DNA from: Bradyrhizobium barranii subsp. barranii
GTDB lineage: Bacteria; Pseudomonadota; Alphaproteobacteria; Rhizobiales; Xanthobacteraceae
DNA length: 64,000 nucleotides
Direction: 5' to 3'
Assembly: GCF_017565645.3 (NCBI RefSeq)
Contig: NZ_CP086136.1
Location: 5,191,501-5,255,500 of the forward strand
The stretch's first letter is position 1; every line of letters starts with the position of its first letter. The notes under the pieces were generated by a model that made no database searches, was not told the DNA's origin, and saw only the letters and a list, made by a program, of their open reading frames with translations. Positions 8,898-18,236 of the stretch are shown piece after piece. Made by a program: the position numbers and the translations under genes.

Positions 8898-9545
8898 TTA
8901 GCGCACGTTGGCGAGGCGCATATCGAGATAGGCCGTGATGGTTTCCATCAGCGGCTCGAGCTTGGCGTCGAAGAAGTGGTTGGCGCCGGGGATGACCTGC
9001 TGGTCGATCACGATGCCCTTCTGCGTCTTCAGCTTCTCGACCAGCGTGTTGACGTCCTTGGGCGGCACCACCGCATCCTTCTCGCCATGCACGATCAGGC
9101 CCGACGACGGGCAGGGCGCCAGGAACGAGAAGTCGTAAAGGTTGGCCGGCGGCGCGATCGAGATGAAGCCCTCGACCTCGGGACGGCGCATCAACAGCTG
9201 CATGCCGATCCAGGCGCCGAAGGAGAAGCCGGCGACCCAGCAGGCGCGTGCTTCGGGATTGATGGTCTGCGCCCAGTCGAGCGCTGCGGCCGCATCCGAC
9301 AATTCGCCGGTGCCGTGGTCGAACGAGCCCTGGCTGCGGCCGACGCCGCGGAAGTTGAAGCGCAGCACCGAGAAGCCGCGATGCGCGAAGGCGTAGTAGC
9401 ACTGGTACACGATCTGATGGTTCATCGTGCCGTGAAACTGCGGATGCGGATGCAGGATCATCGCGATCGGCGCGTTCTTCTGCTTGGCCGGGTGATAGCG
9501 GCCTTCGAGACGGCCAGCAGGGCCGGTGAAAATGACTTCAGGCAT
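8898..9545 (-). CDS. Alpha/beta hydrolase (COG2945-type)
   Basis: A 215-residue single-domain alpha/beta hydrolase. The oxyanion-hole segment is LHPHPQFHGTMNH, the nucleophile elbow is GFSFGAW with Ser108, the acid is in HGEKDAVVP and the histidine in GANHFF. The family contains uncharacterised intracellular esterases. It is divergent from the Fe-S operon with a 345-base gap. The ATG at 9545 fits the family N-terminus (PEVIFTGPAGRLEGRY); an earlier in-frame ATG at 9590 would add 15 unsupported residues. Confidence 0.88.
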   Translation of the reverse strand: MPEVIFTGPAGRLEGRYHPAKQKNAPIAMILHPHPQFHGTMNHQIVYQCYYAFAHRGFSVLRFNFRGVGRSQGSFDHGTGELSDAAAALDWAQTINPEARACWVAGFSFGAWIGMQLLMRRPEVEGFISIAPPANLYDFSFLAPCPSSGLIVHGEKDAVVPPKDVNTLVEKLKTQKGIVIDQQVIPGANHFFDAKLEPLMETITAYLDMRLANVR

Positions 9546-9890
9546 GATGATCTCTTGATTGATCCCTTGAAGACGCTCTTCAGCAATCAACCGATTGTGC
9601 GGACTCCATCGACTGCTGTGCCGATCAAACCGCGAATGGAAGAGTGGAGCGGCGCCCTCGGATGGTGCGCGAGCGGCGCGCGGTGAACTGACGCGGGCGT
9701 TCTAACATGAGGCGAGGGTCAAAAAGCAAGCATCTTGAACATCCCGCAATGGGCTCAAGATGTTAGCGTGTCATGGCGGCGTCATTGCGCGACGGGGATT
9801 CGGAATCGAGTTGCCAAGCGCTCCACGGGGGCCCATGTCGGGCTCCAGGACGGGCACACCAGCCTGATCCATGGAGTAACATGATACCTC
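9546..9890. other. Divergent intergenic region before the Fe-S operon
   Basis: No gene seen. It must hold promoters for the hydrolase (minus) and the Fe-S operon (plus). One inverted repeat stands out: CATCTTGA (9731-9738) and TCAAGATG (9755-9762), eight-base arms separated by 16 bases, about 130 bases before the desulfurase start. It could be an operator or an RNA hairpin. No iron-responsive consensus was recognised with confidence. Confidence 0.5.
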
Positions 9891-11030
9891 ATGCCGAGTC
9901 GTGTCTATCTCGACTGGAATGCGACCACGCCGCTCCGCGCCGAAGCGCGGACCGCGATGCTTGCAGCCTGGGAGCTGATCGGCAATCCGTCCTCGGTTCA
10001 TGCCGAGGGTCGCGAGGCTCGCCGGCTGGTCGAGGAAGCCCGCGCCACGCTCGCGGCGGCCGTCGGTGCATTGCCGCGGAACGTCGTCTTCACCTCAGCC
10101 GGAACCGAGGCCAATGCGTTGGCGCTGTCGCCCGGTCTGCGGGGGGCGTCCGGCGGTCCTGTCGAACGCCTGCTGGTCTCGGCTGTCGAGCATGCCTCGG
10201 TGCTGTCAGGCGGCCGGTTCCCAGCGGACAAGGTCAGCCAGATCCCGGTCACACGCGCCGGCGTCATCGACCTCGGCCATCTGAAGGCGTTGCTCGGTGA
10301 CGGCCCGCCGGCGCTGGTCTCCATCATGGCTGCGAACAACGAGACCGGCGCAATTCAGCCGATCGCAGAGGCCGCAGGGATCGTCCACGAGGCTGGCGGA
10401 CTCCTGCACGTCGATGCGATCCAGGCGCTGGGGAAAATCCCGTTCGATATCAAGGCTATGGGCGCAGACCTTGCGACCTTTTCCGCGCACAAGATCGGCG
10501 GACCCAAGGGTGTCGGCGCACTGGTCCTGGCGGAGGGAATCGCTGGACTGGAACCCGTGTTGCGGGGCGGCGGACAGGAGCTGAGCCGGCGTGCGGGAAC
10601 CGAGAATGTCGCTGGCATCGCCGGCTTCGGCGCAGCGGTGAGAGCGGCCCTTCAGACTCTGCCGGAGGATGCGGAGCGGATGGCAACCCTTAGAGATTCC
10701 TTGGAAAATGGTATCCGCGGGATCGCCGGCGCGAGGGTCTTCTCGGATGACATCGAGCGGTTGCCAAATACCATCCTTTTCACTGCCCCCGGCCTGAAGG
10801 CCGAAACCGCCGTGATCGGCTTCGATCTCGAAGGCGTGGCCGTGTCCTCGGGCTCTGCCTGTTCATCAGGCAAAGTGCAGCCGTCTCACGTGCTGTCGGC
10901 AATGGGGTATGATGCCACCGTCGCCCAGGGAGCGGTGCGTCTCAGTCTGGGCTGGTCCACGGAACCAGATGACATCAACAGGGCGTTAGAGGCTTGGCGA
11001 AAGCTTGGTAATACCCTACTTAGAGCCTAA
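9891..11030 (+). CDS. Cysteine desulfurase, NifS/IscS type
   Basis: PLP enzyme of aminotransferase class V that removes sulfur from cysteine for Fe-S cluster building; 379 residues. The opening YLDWNATTPL is typical of the NifS/IscS group. PLP contacts include His101 and Asp175, with the Schiff-base Lys201 in SAHKIGGPKG. The persulfide-forming Cys324 lies in SSGSACSSG, the group I loop. It heads the SUF cluster, 115 bases before sufB. A second, SufS-type desulfurase is encoded further down (14770-16017). Confidence 0.93.
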   Translation: MPSRVYLDWNATTPLRAEARTAMLAAWELIGNPSSVHAEGREARRLVEEARATLAAAVGALPRNVVFTSAGTEANALALSPGLRGASGGPVERLLVSAVEHASVLSGGRFPADKVSQIPVTRAGVIDLGHLKALLGDGPPALVSIMAANNETGAIQPIAEAAGIVHEAGGLLHVDAIQALGKIPFDIKAMGADLATFSAHKIGGPKGVGALVLAEGIAGLEPVLRGGGQELSRRAGTENVAGIAGFGAAVRAALQTLPEDAERMATLRDSLENGIRGIAGARVFSDDIERLPNTILFTAPGLKAETAVIGFDLEGVAVSSGSACSSGKVQPSHVLSAMGYDATVAQGAVRLSLGWSTEPDDINRALEAWRKLGNTLLRA

Positions 11031-11145
11031 GCGACGAAACACGGCTTGAACGGTTCTAAGCACGTGCTTTCTGCCGAAAAACATCGTAATACTCGTCCAA
11101 GTTTGTGATCCACCGCGGTCCTTGAAACCGCGAGCGGAGGATAGA

Positions 11146-12642
<1,497 letters not shown>

Positions 12643-12704
12643 TCGCCGACCCTCGCGGTGCGCTACGGCGCTCCATGCATCATTTGAATAGACTGGACAC
12701 CAAG

Positions 12705-13457
12705 ATGGCTTTGCTTGAAGTGAAGGATTTGAAGGTTCGTGTCGAGGAGCGTGAGATCCTCCACGGGCTGACGCTGACCGTGAACGAGGGCGAGGTTCAC
12801 GCGATCATGGGGCCGAACGGCTCCGGCAAATCGACGCTCTCCCACGTCATCGCCGGCAAGCCCGGCTACGAGGTCACCGACGGCCAGATCCTGTTCAAGG
12901 GCGAGGACCTGCTGGAGATGGATCCCAACGAGCGCGCCGCGAAGGGCGTGTTCCTGGCGTTCCAGTATCCGGTCGAGATTCCCGGCGTCGCCACCATGAC
13001 CTTCCTGCGCACCGCACTGAACGCGCAGCGCAAGGCGCGCGGCGAAAGCGAATATTCGACCCCGGACTTCCTGAGGAAGGTCCGCGAGGTCTCGAAGTCG
13101 CTGAACATCCCGCAGGACATGCTCAAGCGCGGCGTCAATGTCGGCTTCTCCGGCGGTGAGAAGAAGCGCAACGAGGTGCTGCAGATGGCGCTGTTCGAGC
13201 CGAGCCTGTGCATCCTCGACGAGATGGATTCCGGCCTCGACATCGACGCGCTGCGCATTGCGGCCGACGGCGTCAACGCGCTGCGCTCGCCCAAGCGCGC
13301 GATGGTCGTCATCACCCATTATCAGCGGCTGCTGAACTACATCGTGCCCGACGTCGTGCACGTGATGTCGAAGGGCCGTGTCGTGAAGAGCGGCGGCAAG
13401 GACTTGGCGCTGGAGCTGGAAGCGTCCGGCTACGCCCAGTTCGAGGATGCCGCGTAA
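12705..13457 (+). CDS. sufC: Fe-S assembly ATPase SufC
   Basis: ABC-type ATPase that powers SufBCD; 250 residues. Walker A GPNGSGKST is at 36-44, the ABC signature is FSGGEKKRNE, and Walker B is LCILDEMDSGLD, all in the SufC-specific form. Start: ATG 12705 gives the family N-terminus MALLEVKDLKV but has a weak ribosome site; an in-frame ATG at 12675 adds ten residues and is not better placed. It lies 62 bases after sufB. Confidence 0.96.
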   Translation: MALLEVKDLKVRVEEREILHGLTLTVNEGEVHAIMGPNGSGKSTLSHVIAGKPGYEVTDGQILFKGEDLLEMDPNERAAKGVFLAFQYPVEIPGVATMTFLRTALNAQRKARGESEYSTPDFLRKVREVSKSLNIPQDMLKRGVNVGFSGGEKKRNEVLQMALFEPSLCILDEMDSGLDIDALRIAADGVNALRSPKRAMVVITHYQRLLNYIVPDVVHVMSKGRVVKSGGKDLALELEASGYAQFEDAA

Positions 13458-13468
13458 GGAATTTTAGG

Positions 13469-14773
13469 ATGAACGTTGCTGTGGCAAAGACCGGAAACGG
13501 CCGCGCGGTGAGCGATCTCTTCGCCAGCGCCGAAGGCCGCCTGCCGGGTCCGCCTTCTGTGATCGCGGTACGCCGCGAGGCGTTCGAGACCTATGAGCGT
13601 CTCGGCCTGCCGCATCGCCGGATCGAGGAATGGAAATACACCGACCTGCGTGCGCTGGTCGGCGAGGTGCTGCCGCTTGCGACTAGCCCCGATGCGGCCG
13701 CGCTGAAGCGTGCCGCGGATGCCGTCAAGGCGCATGCGATCGAAGGCGCCCGCAAGCTGGTGCTGGTCGACGGCGTGTTCGCGGCCGATCTCTCCGACGT
13801 CAAGGCGCTTGCCTCTGAGGTGGGCCTCGAGACGCTGCGGGAAGCGCTGGAGAAGGACGCAGGTCTCCTGAAGACCGCGGCCACCGATGCCGTGATCGCG
13901 CTGAATGCGGCGCTGGCAACCGACGGCGTCGTGTTGTCGATCGCCGACGGTGCGCAGCTGTCCGCGCCGATCCAGATCATCCACATCGCGACCGCTTCGT
14001 CCGCGTCGGCTTTCAGCCGTTCGCGGATCGCGGTCGGGAACGGCGCTCGCGCCACCATCATCGAGAGCTTTGTTGCGGCCGGTGCCAAGGCCTACCAGGT
14101 CTACGACGCCGTCATCCTCTCGGTCGGCGACAATGCCGACGTCGCGCATATCCGCCTGTTGGACGATGCACCCGACGCAGTGAACGTGACCTCGCAGTTC
14201 GTCACGGTCGGCGCGAACACGAAGCTCAATTTCTTCAACATGACGACTGGCGCTGCCGTCAGCCGCCTCCAGGGCTTCATCACGATGGCGGGCGAGGGCA
14301 GCGACCTCTCCGTCAACGGCGTGAAACTGCTCCAGAAGACCGAGCACGGCGACACCACGCTGGTGGTCGATCATGCCGTGCCGAACTGCGTCAGCCGCGA
14401 GGTCTTCCGCGCGGTGATCGACGATCGCGCCCATTCGGTGTTCCAGGGCCGCATCATCGTCCGTCCCGACGCGCAGAAGACCGACGGCAAGATGATGACC
14501 CGCGCGCTGCTGCTTTCGGACGAAGCCGAGGCCGACAACAAGCCGGAGCTCGAGATCTTCGCCGATGACGTCTCCTGCGGCCACGGCGCCACTGCCGGCG
14601 CGCTCGACGACAGCCTGCTGTTCTACCTGAAGGCGCGCGGCCTCCCGGAGAAGCAGGCCCAGGCGCTGCTGATCCAGGCTTTCGTGGGTGAGGCGATCGA
14701 GCAGATCGCCGATGACGGTTTGCGCGAGCACGTGATCGGTATCGCCGAGCGCTGGCTGGAGCGGCGCCAATGA
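13469..14773 (+). CDS. sufD: Fe-S cluster assembly protein SufD
   Basis: Partner of SufB in SufBC2D, needed for iron entry; 434 residues. The N-terminus contains RRIEEWKYTDLRAL, a hallmark of SufD, and the C-terminal beta-helix core has VFQGRIIV, ADDVSCGHGAT and the final LLFYLKARGLPEKQAQALLI. The start at 13469 follows AAGGA by about eight bases. Its last four bases overlap the sufS start (ATGA), so translation is probably coupled. Confidence 0.96.
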   Translation: MNVAVAKTGNGRAVSDLFASAEGRLPGPPSVIAVRREAFETYERLGLPHRRIEEWKYTDLRALVGEVLPLATSPDAAALKRAADAVKAHAIEGARKLVLVDGVFAADLSDVKALASEVGLETLREALEKDAGLLKTAATDAVIALNAALATDGVVLSIADGAQLSAPIQIIHIATASSASAFSRSRIAVGNGARATIIESFVAAGAKAYQVYDAVILSVGDNADVAHIRLLDDAPDAVNVTSQFVTVGANTKLNFFNMTTGAAVSRLQGFITMAGEGSDLSVNGVKLLQKTEHGDTTLVVDHAVPNCVSREVFRAVIDDRAHSVFQGRIIVRPDAQKTDGKMMTRALLLSDEAEADNKPELEIFADDVSCGHGATAGALDDSLLFYLKARGLPEKQAQALLIQAFVGEAIEQIADDGLREHVIGIAERWLERRQ

Positions 14774-16017
14774 GCACGCATCCCGCAGTCAAGAACGGTG
14801 CCTACGACGTCGCACGCGTGCGCCAGGATTTTCCGGCGCTCGCCATGCAGGTCTACGGCAAGCCGCTGGTCTATCTCGACAACGCCGCCTCGGCGCAGAA
14901 GCCGAGCGCCGTGCTCGACCGCATGACGCAGGCCTATACGTCCGAATACGCCAACGTGCATCGCGGCCTGCATTACCTCGCCAATGCCGCCACCGAGGCC
15001 TATGAGGGCGGTCGCAGCAAGGTTGCGCAGTTCATCAACGCGCCGCGGACCGAAGAGGTCATCTTCACCCGCAACGCGACGGAGGCGATCAACCTCGTCG
15101 CGTCGTCCTGGGGCGAACCGAACATCAAAGAGGGCGACGAGATCGTCATCTCGATCATGGAGCACCACTCCAACATCGTGCCGTGGCATTTCCTCAGGGA
15201 ACGCCATGGCGCCGTGATCAAGTGGGCGCCGGTCGACGACGAGGGTAACTTCCTCATCGACGAGTTCGAGAAGCTGCTGACGTCGAAGACCAAGCTGGTC
15301 GCGATCACGCAGATGTCGAACGCGCTTGGCACCATTGTGCCGATCAAGGACGTCGTGAAAATCGCCCACGCCCGCGGCATTCCCGTGCTCGTCGACGGCA
15401 GCCAGGGCGCAGTGCATCTGCCTGTCGACGTCCAGGATCTCGGCTGCGATTTCTATGTCTTTACCGGCCACAAGGTCTATGGGCCGACCGGCATCGGCAT
15501 CCTCTGGGCCAAGTACGACCACCTCGTCGCGATGCGTCCCTATAACGGCGGCGGCGAGATGATCCGCGAGGTCTCGCGCGACATCGTCACCTATGGCGAT
15601 CCCCCGCACAAGTTCGAGGCCGGCACGCCCGCGATCGTCGAGGCCGTGGGCCTCGGCGCGGCCATCGACTACGTCAATTCGATCGGCAAGGAGCGCATCG
15701 CCGCCCACGAGCACGATCTCACCACCTATGCCCAGGACCGGCTGCGCGAGATCAATTCGCTGCGGCTGATCGGCACCGCCCGGGGCAAGGGCCCGGTGAT
15801 CTCCTTCGAGCTCAAGGGCGCACACGCCCACGACGTCGCCACCGTGATCGACCGCCAGGGCATCGCGGTGCGCGCCGGCACCCATTGCGTGATGCCGCTT
15901 TTAGAGCGGTTCAACGTGACGGCCACATGCCGGGCGTCGTTCGGCATGTATAATACGCGGGAAGAAGTCGATCATCTGGCTCAGGCGCTTTTGAAGGCGC
16001 GGGATTTGTTCTCATGA
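14770..16017 (+). CDS. sufS: Cysteine desulfurase SufS
   Basis: Group II cysteine desulfurase supplying persulfide sulfur to SufBCD; 415 residues. PLP Lys235 lies in FTGHKVYGP. The catalytic Cys373 is in RAGTHCVMPL, the short ordered loop of SufS enzymes, which usually need SufE or SufU to release sulfur; neither gene is in this window. It overlaps sufD and sufT by four bases each (ATGA at both ends), so the three genes are translationally coupled. Confidence 0.96.
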   Translation: MSTHPAVKNGAYDVARVRQDFPALAMQVYGKPLVYLDNAASAQKPSAVLDRMTQAYTSEYANVHRGLHYLANAATEAYEGGRSKVAQFINAPRTEEVIFTRNATEAINLVASSWGEPNIKEGDEIVISIMEHHSNIVPWHFLRERHGAVIKWAPVDDEGNFLIDEFEKLLTSKTKLVAITQMSNALGTIVPIKDVVKIAHARGIPVLVDGSQGAVHLPVDVQDLGCDFYVFTGHKVYGPTGIGILWAKYDHLVAMRPYNGGGEMIREVSRDIVTYGDPPHKFEAGTPAIVEAVGLGAAIDYVNSIGKERIAAHEHDLTTYAQDRLREINSLRLIGTARGKGPVISFELKGAHAHDVATVIDRQGIAVRAGTHCVMPLLERFNVTATCRASFGMYNTREEVDHLAQALLKARDLFS

Positions 16018-16385
16018 GTGACACGGCCGAAATCAAAACCAATCCGATGGAGACCCATTCGGCGTTGCCGCCGGAGGAGACCGAGCGTCTCACCACCGAG
16101 ATCATCGCTGGCCTAAAAACTGTGTTCGACCCGGAAATCCCGGCCGACATCTATGAGCTCGGCCTGATCTACAATGTCGAGATCAAGGACGACCGTTCCG
16201 TCGACGTCCAGATGACGCTGACGACGCCGAACTGCCCGGCCGCCGGCGAGCTACCGACCATGGTCGAGAACGCGGTCGCCAGCGTCCCCGGCGTCGGCGT
16301 GGTCGACGTCAAGGTGATCTGGGAGCCGGCATGGACGCCGGAACGCATGAGCGACGAGGCCCGTCTCGTCCTCAATATGTGGTGA
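16014..16385 (+). CDS. sufT: SufT family Fe-S maturation protein (DUF59/MIP18)
   Basis: A 123-residue protein of the MIP18/DUF59 family, involved in Fe-S cluster maturation or delivery. The family segments are LKTVFDPEIPADIYELGLIY, VQMTLTTPNCPAAGELP with the conserved Cys, and PEWTP-like EPAWTPERMSDEAR. It starts inside the sufS stop (ATGA), as expected of an operon member. Confidence 0.93.
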   Translation: MSDTAEIKTNPMETHSALPPEETERLTTEIIAGLKTVFDPEIPADIYELGLIYNVEIKDDRSVDVQMTLTTPNCPAAGELPTMVENAVASVPGVGVVDVKVIWEPAWTPERMSDEARLVLNMW

Positions 16386-16434
16386 CGCGTAACTCTGGCA
16401 TTGAATTCGCTCAGCAACGGACCACATCACTGAC

Positions 16435-16845
16435 ATGACACAGATATCGTCCGGCCCAACACCAGCATCCACTCCGAAACCGCGGCGCCCGCGTCCGCAG
16501 GTGATGCGGCTGACCGATGCCGCCGCCCAGCGCATCAGCGAGCTGACGAGCCGCGCCGATTCCGAGATCGTGGGCCTGCGCGTCGGCGTGAAGAACGGCG
16601 GCTGTGCCGGCCAGTCCTATACGGTCGAATACGCCCATGATGTCCGCCCGACCGACGAGGTCGTCGAGGACAAGGGCGTCAAGATCCTGGTCGATCCCAA
16701 GGCCGTGCTGTTCCTGCTCGGCACCGAGATGGACTACAAGGCCGACAAGATGCAGGCCCAGTTCGTCTTCAACAACCCCAACCAGGTCTCCGCCTGCGGC
16801 TGCGGCGAATCGGTCGAGCTGCGGCCCGCGAAGATCGACGGGTAA
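16435..16845 (+). CDS. sufA: A-type Fe-S carrier protein (SufA/IscA family)
   Basis: A 136-residue HesB/IscA-family carrier that delivers Fe-S clusters to apoproteins. The three cluster cysteines are Cys57 (GGCAGQSY) and Cys121 and Cys123 (ACGCGES). The N-terminal 22 residues are a Pro- and Arg-rich extension before the usual start of the fold at MRLTDAAAQRI. It is the last gene of the SUF cluster, 49 bases after sufT. The ATG at 16435 has no clear ribosome site, so the ATG at residue 24 remains possible. Confidence 0.93.
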   Translation: MTQISSGPTPASTPKPRRPRPQVMRLTDAAAQRISELTSRADSEIVGLRVGVKNGGCAGQSYTVEYAHDVRPTDEVVEDKGVKILVDPKAVLFLLGTEMDYKADKMQAQFVFNNPNQVSACGCGESVELRPAKIDG

Positions 16846-16851
16846 GTCGCT

Positions 16852-16987
16852 GTCGTCCCCGCGAACGCGGGGACCCATACCGCGTGATCTGGAGATGACG
16901 CTCGGTATCAGTACCAAGCTTTCCTGGCTGGTAGTCTTCGCTAAACTCCTCCCTGTGGTTATGGGTCCCCGCGTTCGCGGGGACGAC
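16852..16987. repeat. 136-bp inverted-repeat element (perfect 28-bp ends)
   Basis: Two perfect 28-base inverted repeats (16852-16879 and 16960-16987) enclose an 80-base middle. Each arm is itself nearly palindromic, centred on CCCCGCGAACGCGGGG. The element fills the gap between the Fe-S carrier and the TfoX-like gene. This is the layout of the short dispersed elements found in many copies in Bradyrhizobium genomes. It could fold into a strong hairpin and end SUF transcription. Confidence 0.85.
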
Positions 16988-17007
16988 CGTGGGGAGACAG
17001 CTTGGCC

Positions 17008-17448
17008 ATGGACCGCGAATTCCTGAGCGACCTGTTCGCCGATTTCGGCCCCGTCACCATCCGAAAAATGTTCTCCGGCTACGGCATCTCCGCCGACGGC
17101 ATCAACTTCGCGCTCGCCTTGCGCGCGGGCCTGTTCTTCCGCGCCGACGAGGTCACCATCCCGGGCTTCGAAGCGGAAGGCTCGAAGCCGTTCCAGTACT
17201 CGACCCGCGCCAAAACCGTGCTGGTGAATTCCTATTGGGAACTGCCGGCGCGCCTGTTCGACGATTCCGAGGAGCTTGCGCAATGGGCGAGGGCAGCGCT
17301 AGCCGCCGCCCAGCGCGCCAAGGTGAAGAAGCGGCCGAAGGGGAAGAAGGCGGTGGCGCCGAAGAAGGTCGTGAAGAAGCCGCCGGCGAAGAAACAGGCA
17401 GCCAAGAAGGCGGTTCGTAGGGTGGGCAAAGCGACTCGTCCGCCGTAG
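17008..17448 (+). CDS. TfoX N-terminal domain protein with basic tail
   Basis: A 146-residue protein. Residues 1 to about 95 form a TfoX N-terminal domain (DREFLSDLFADFGPVTIRKM, FSGYGISADGINFAL, LFFRADE), a fold of unclear function related to the competence regulator TfoX. The remainder is a Lys/Ala/Pro-rich tail with several KK pairs, perhaps binding nucleic acid. The last ten codons come from the neighbouring repeat element (17415-17544). Start: ATG 17008; a TTG at 17002 is closer to GGAG and is a possible alternative. Confidence 0.85.
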   Translation: MDREFLSDLFADFGPVTIRKMFSGYGISADGINFALALRAGLFFRADEVTIPGFEAEGSKPFQYSTRAKTVLVNSYWELPARLFDDSEELAQWARAALAAAQRAKVKKRPKGKKAVAPKKVVKKPPAKKQAAKKAVRRVGKATRPP

Positions 17449-17544
17449 CTCGTAGAGCGAAGGCGGAAGCGTGCCCACCGTTCAGGATAAAGGTGCTGGA
17501 GAGATGGTGGGCACGGCGCTTGCGCGCCTTTGCCCACCCTACGA
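17415..17544. repeat. 130-bp nested inverted-repeat element
   Basis: The outer arms TCGTAGGGTGGGCAAAG (17415-17431) and TTTGCCCACCCTACGA (17529-17544) are inverted repeats; inside them CGTGCCCACC (17470-17479) and GGTGGGCACG (17506-17515) form a second pair. The left arm lies within the 3' end of the TfoX-like gene and supplies its stop codon; the right arm ends four bases before the fabA stop. Repeats of this TAGGGTGGGCAAAG type are widespread in Bradyrhizobium. Confidence 0.8.
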
Positions 17545-17548
17545 GACC

Positions 17549-18079
17549 TCAGTCCACCGCCTTGGTCAGTCCGACCCTCATGTCCTTGGCCATGAAGACA
17601 CCGACACCGTCGGCCAGCACGCGACCGTCGGCAATTCCGAGCACCAGCTTGCCGCGCCGGACCATGCGCATGGCGACCTCGTAGCGCACGCGTCGCGTCT
17701 CCGGTGCGACCAATCCCGTAGCCTCGACCTCGCCGACGCCGATGGCGCGGCCCTTGCCCGGTGAGCCCGACCAGCCAAGCCAGTAGCCGATCATCTGCCA
17801 CATCGCATCCAGGCCGAGGCTTCCCGGCATCATCGCGTCACCGCGATAGTGGCAATCGAAGAACCAGTGGCCGGGCACAATATCGAGCTCGCCGACGATG
17901 TGGCCCTTGCCGAACTCGCCGCCGTCCAGGCTGATCTCAGTGATGCGATCCATCATGAGCATCGGCGGGGCCGGCAATTGCGCGTTGCCCGGGCCGAAAT
18001 AGCCGCCGTCGCTCGATCTCAGCAGTTCATCCCTGGTGTACGACGGCTGCGGTGTGTGAAAGTCATGGGGATTGGGCAA
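17549..18079 (-). CDS. fabA: 3-hydroxydecanoyl-ACP dehydratase/isomerase FabA
   Basis: Makes and isomerises the trans-2/cis-3 decenoyl-ACP that starts unsaturated fatty acid synthesis. The 176 residues align with E. coli FabA end to end. Catalytic His77 lies in WFFDCHYRGD and Asp91 in SLGLDAMWQ. In rhizobia fabA is normally followed by fabB and fabI; here the gene is followed by a repeat element and convergent TfoX, so fabB and fabI are elsewhere or absent. The start at 18079 gives MPNPHDFHTP before the conserved SYTRDELL. Confidence 0.94.
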   Translation of the reverse strand: MPNPHDFHTPQPSYTRDELLRSSDGGYFGPGNAQLPAPPMLMMDRITEISLDGGEFGKGHIVGELDIVPGHWFFDCHYRGDAMMPGSLGLDAMWQMIGYWLGWSGSPGKGRAIGVGEVEATGLVAPETRRVRYEVAMRMVRRGKLVLGIADGRVLADGVGVFMAKDMRVGLTKAVD

Positions 18080-18236
18080 GACGACAAGTCCTCTCGACGC
18101 TCGCAGTCGGGCGGCGGGGAAGATGTCGTTCGGCGGGTTGGAATGTCAAGCGCCGGCCGTCTCTTCGGCGCGCTGCTTCGGCGTCAGGCCACCCGGCTGT
18201 GCGACTCGATCGCGAATTCCGGATCGGCCTCGCAGA

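Noticed and set aside
9731..9762. Inverted repeat CATCTTGA-N16-TCAAGATG as an iron-responsive operator
   Set aside because: It does not match the Irr, RirA or IscR consensus as I know them, so it is noted only as an inverted repeat.
16852..16987. CRISPR-like repeat because of the GTCCCCGCG-type palindromes
   Set aside because: There are only two copies, in inverted not direct orientation, and no spacer array or cas gene.
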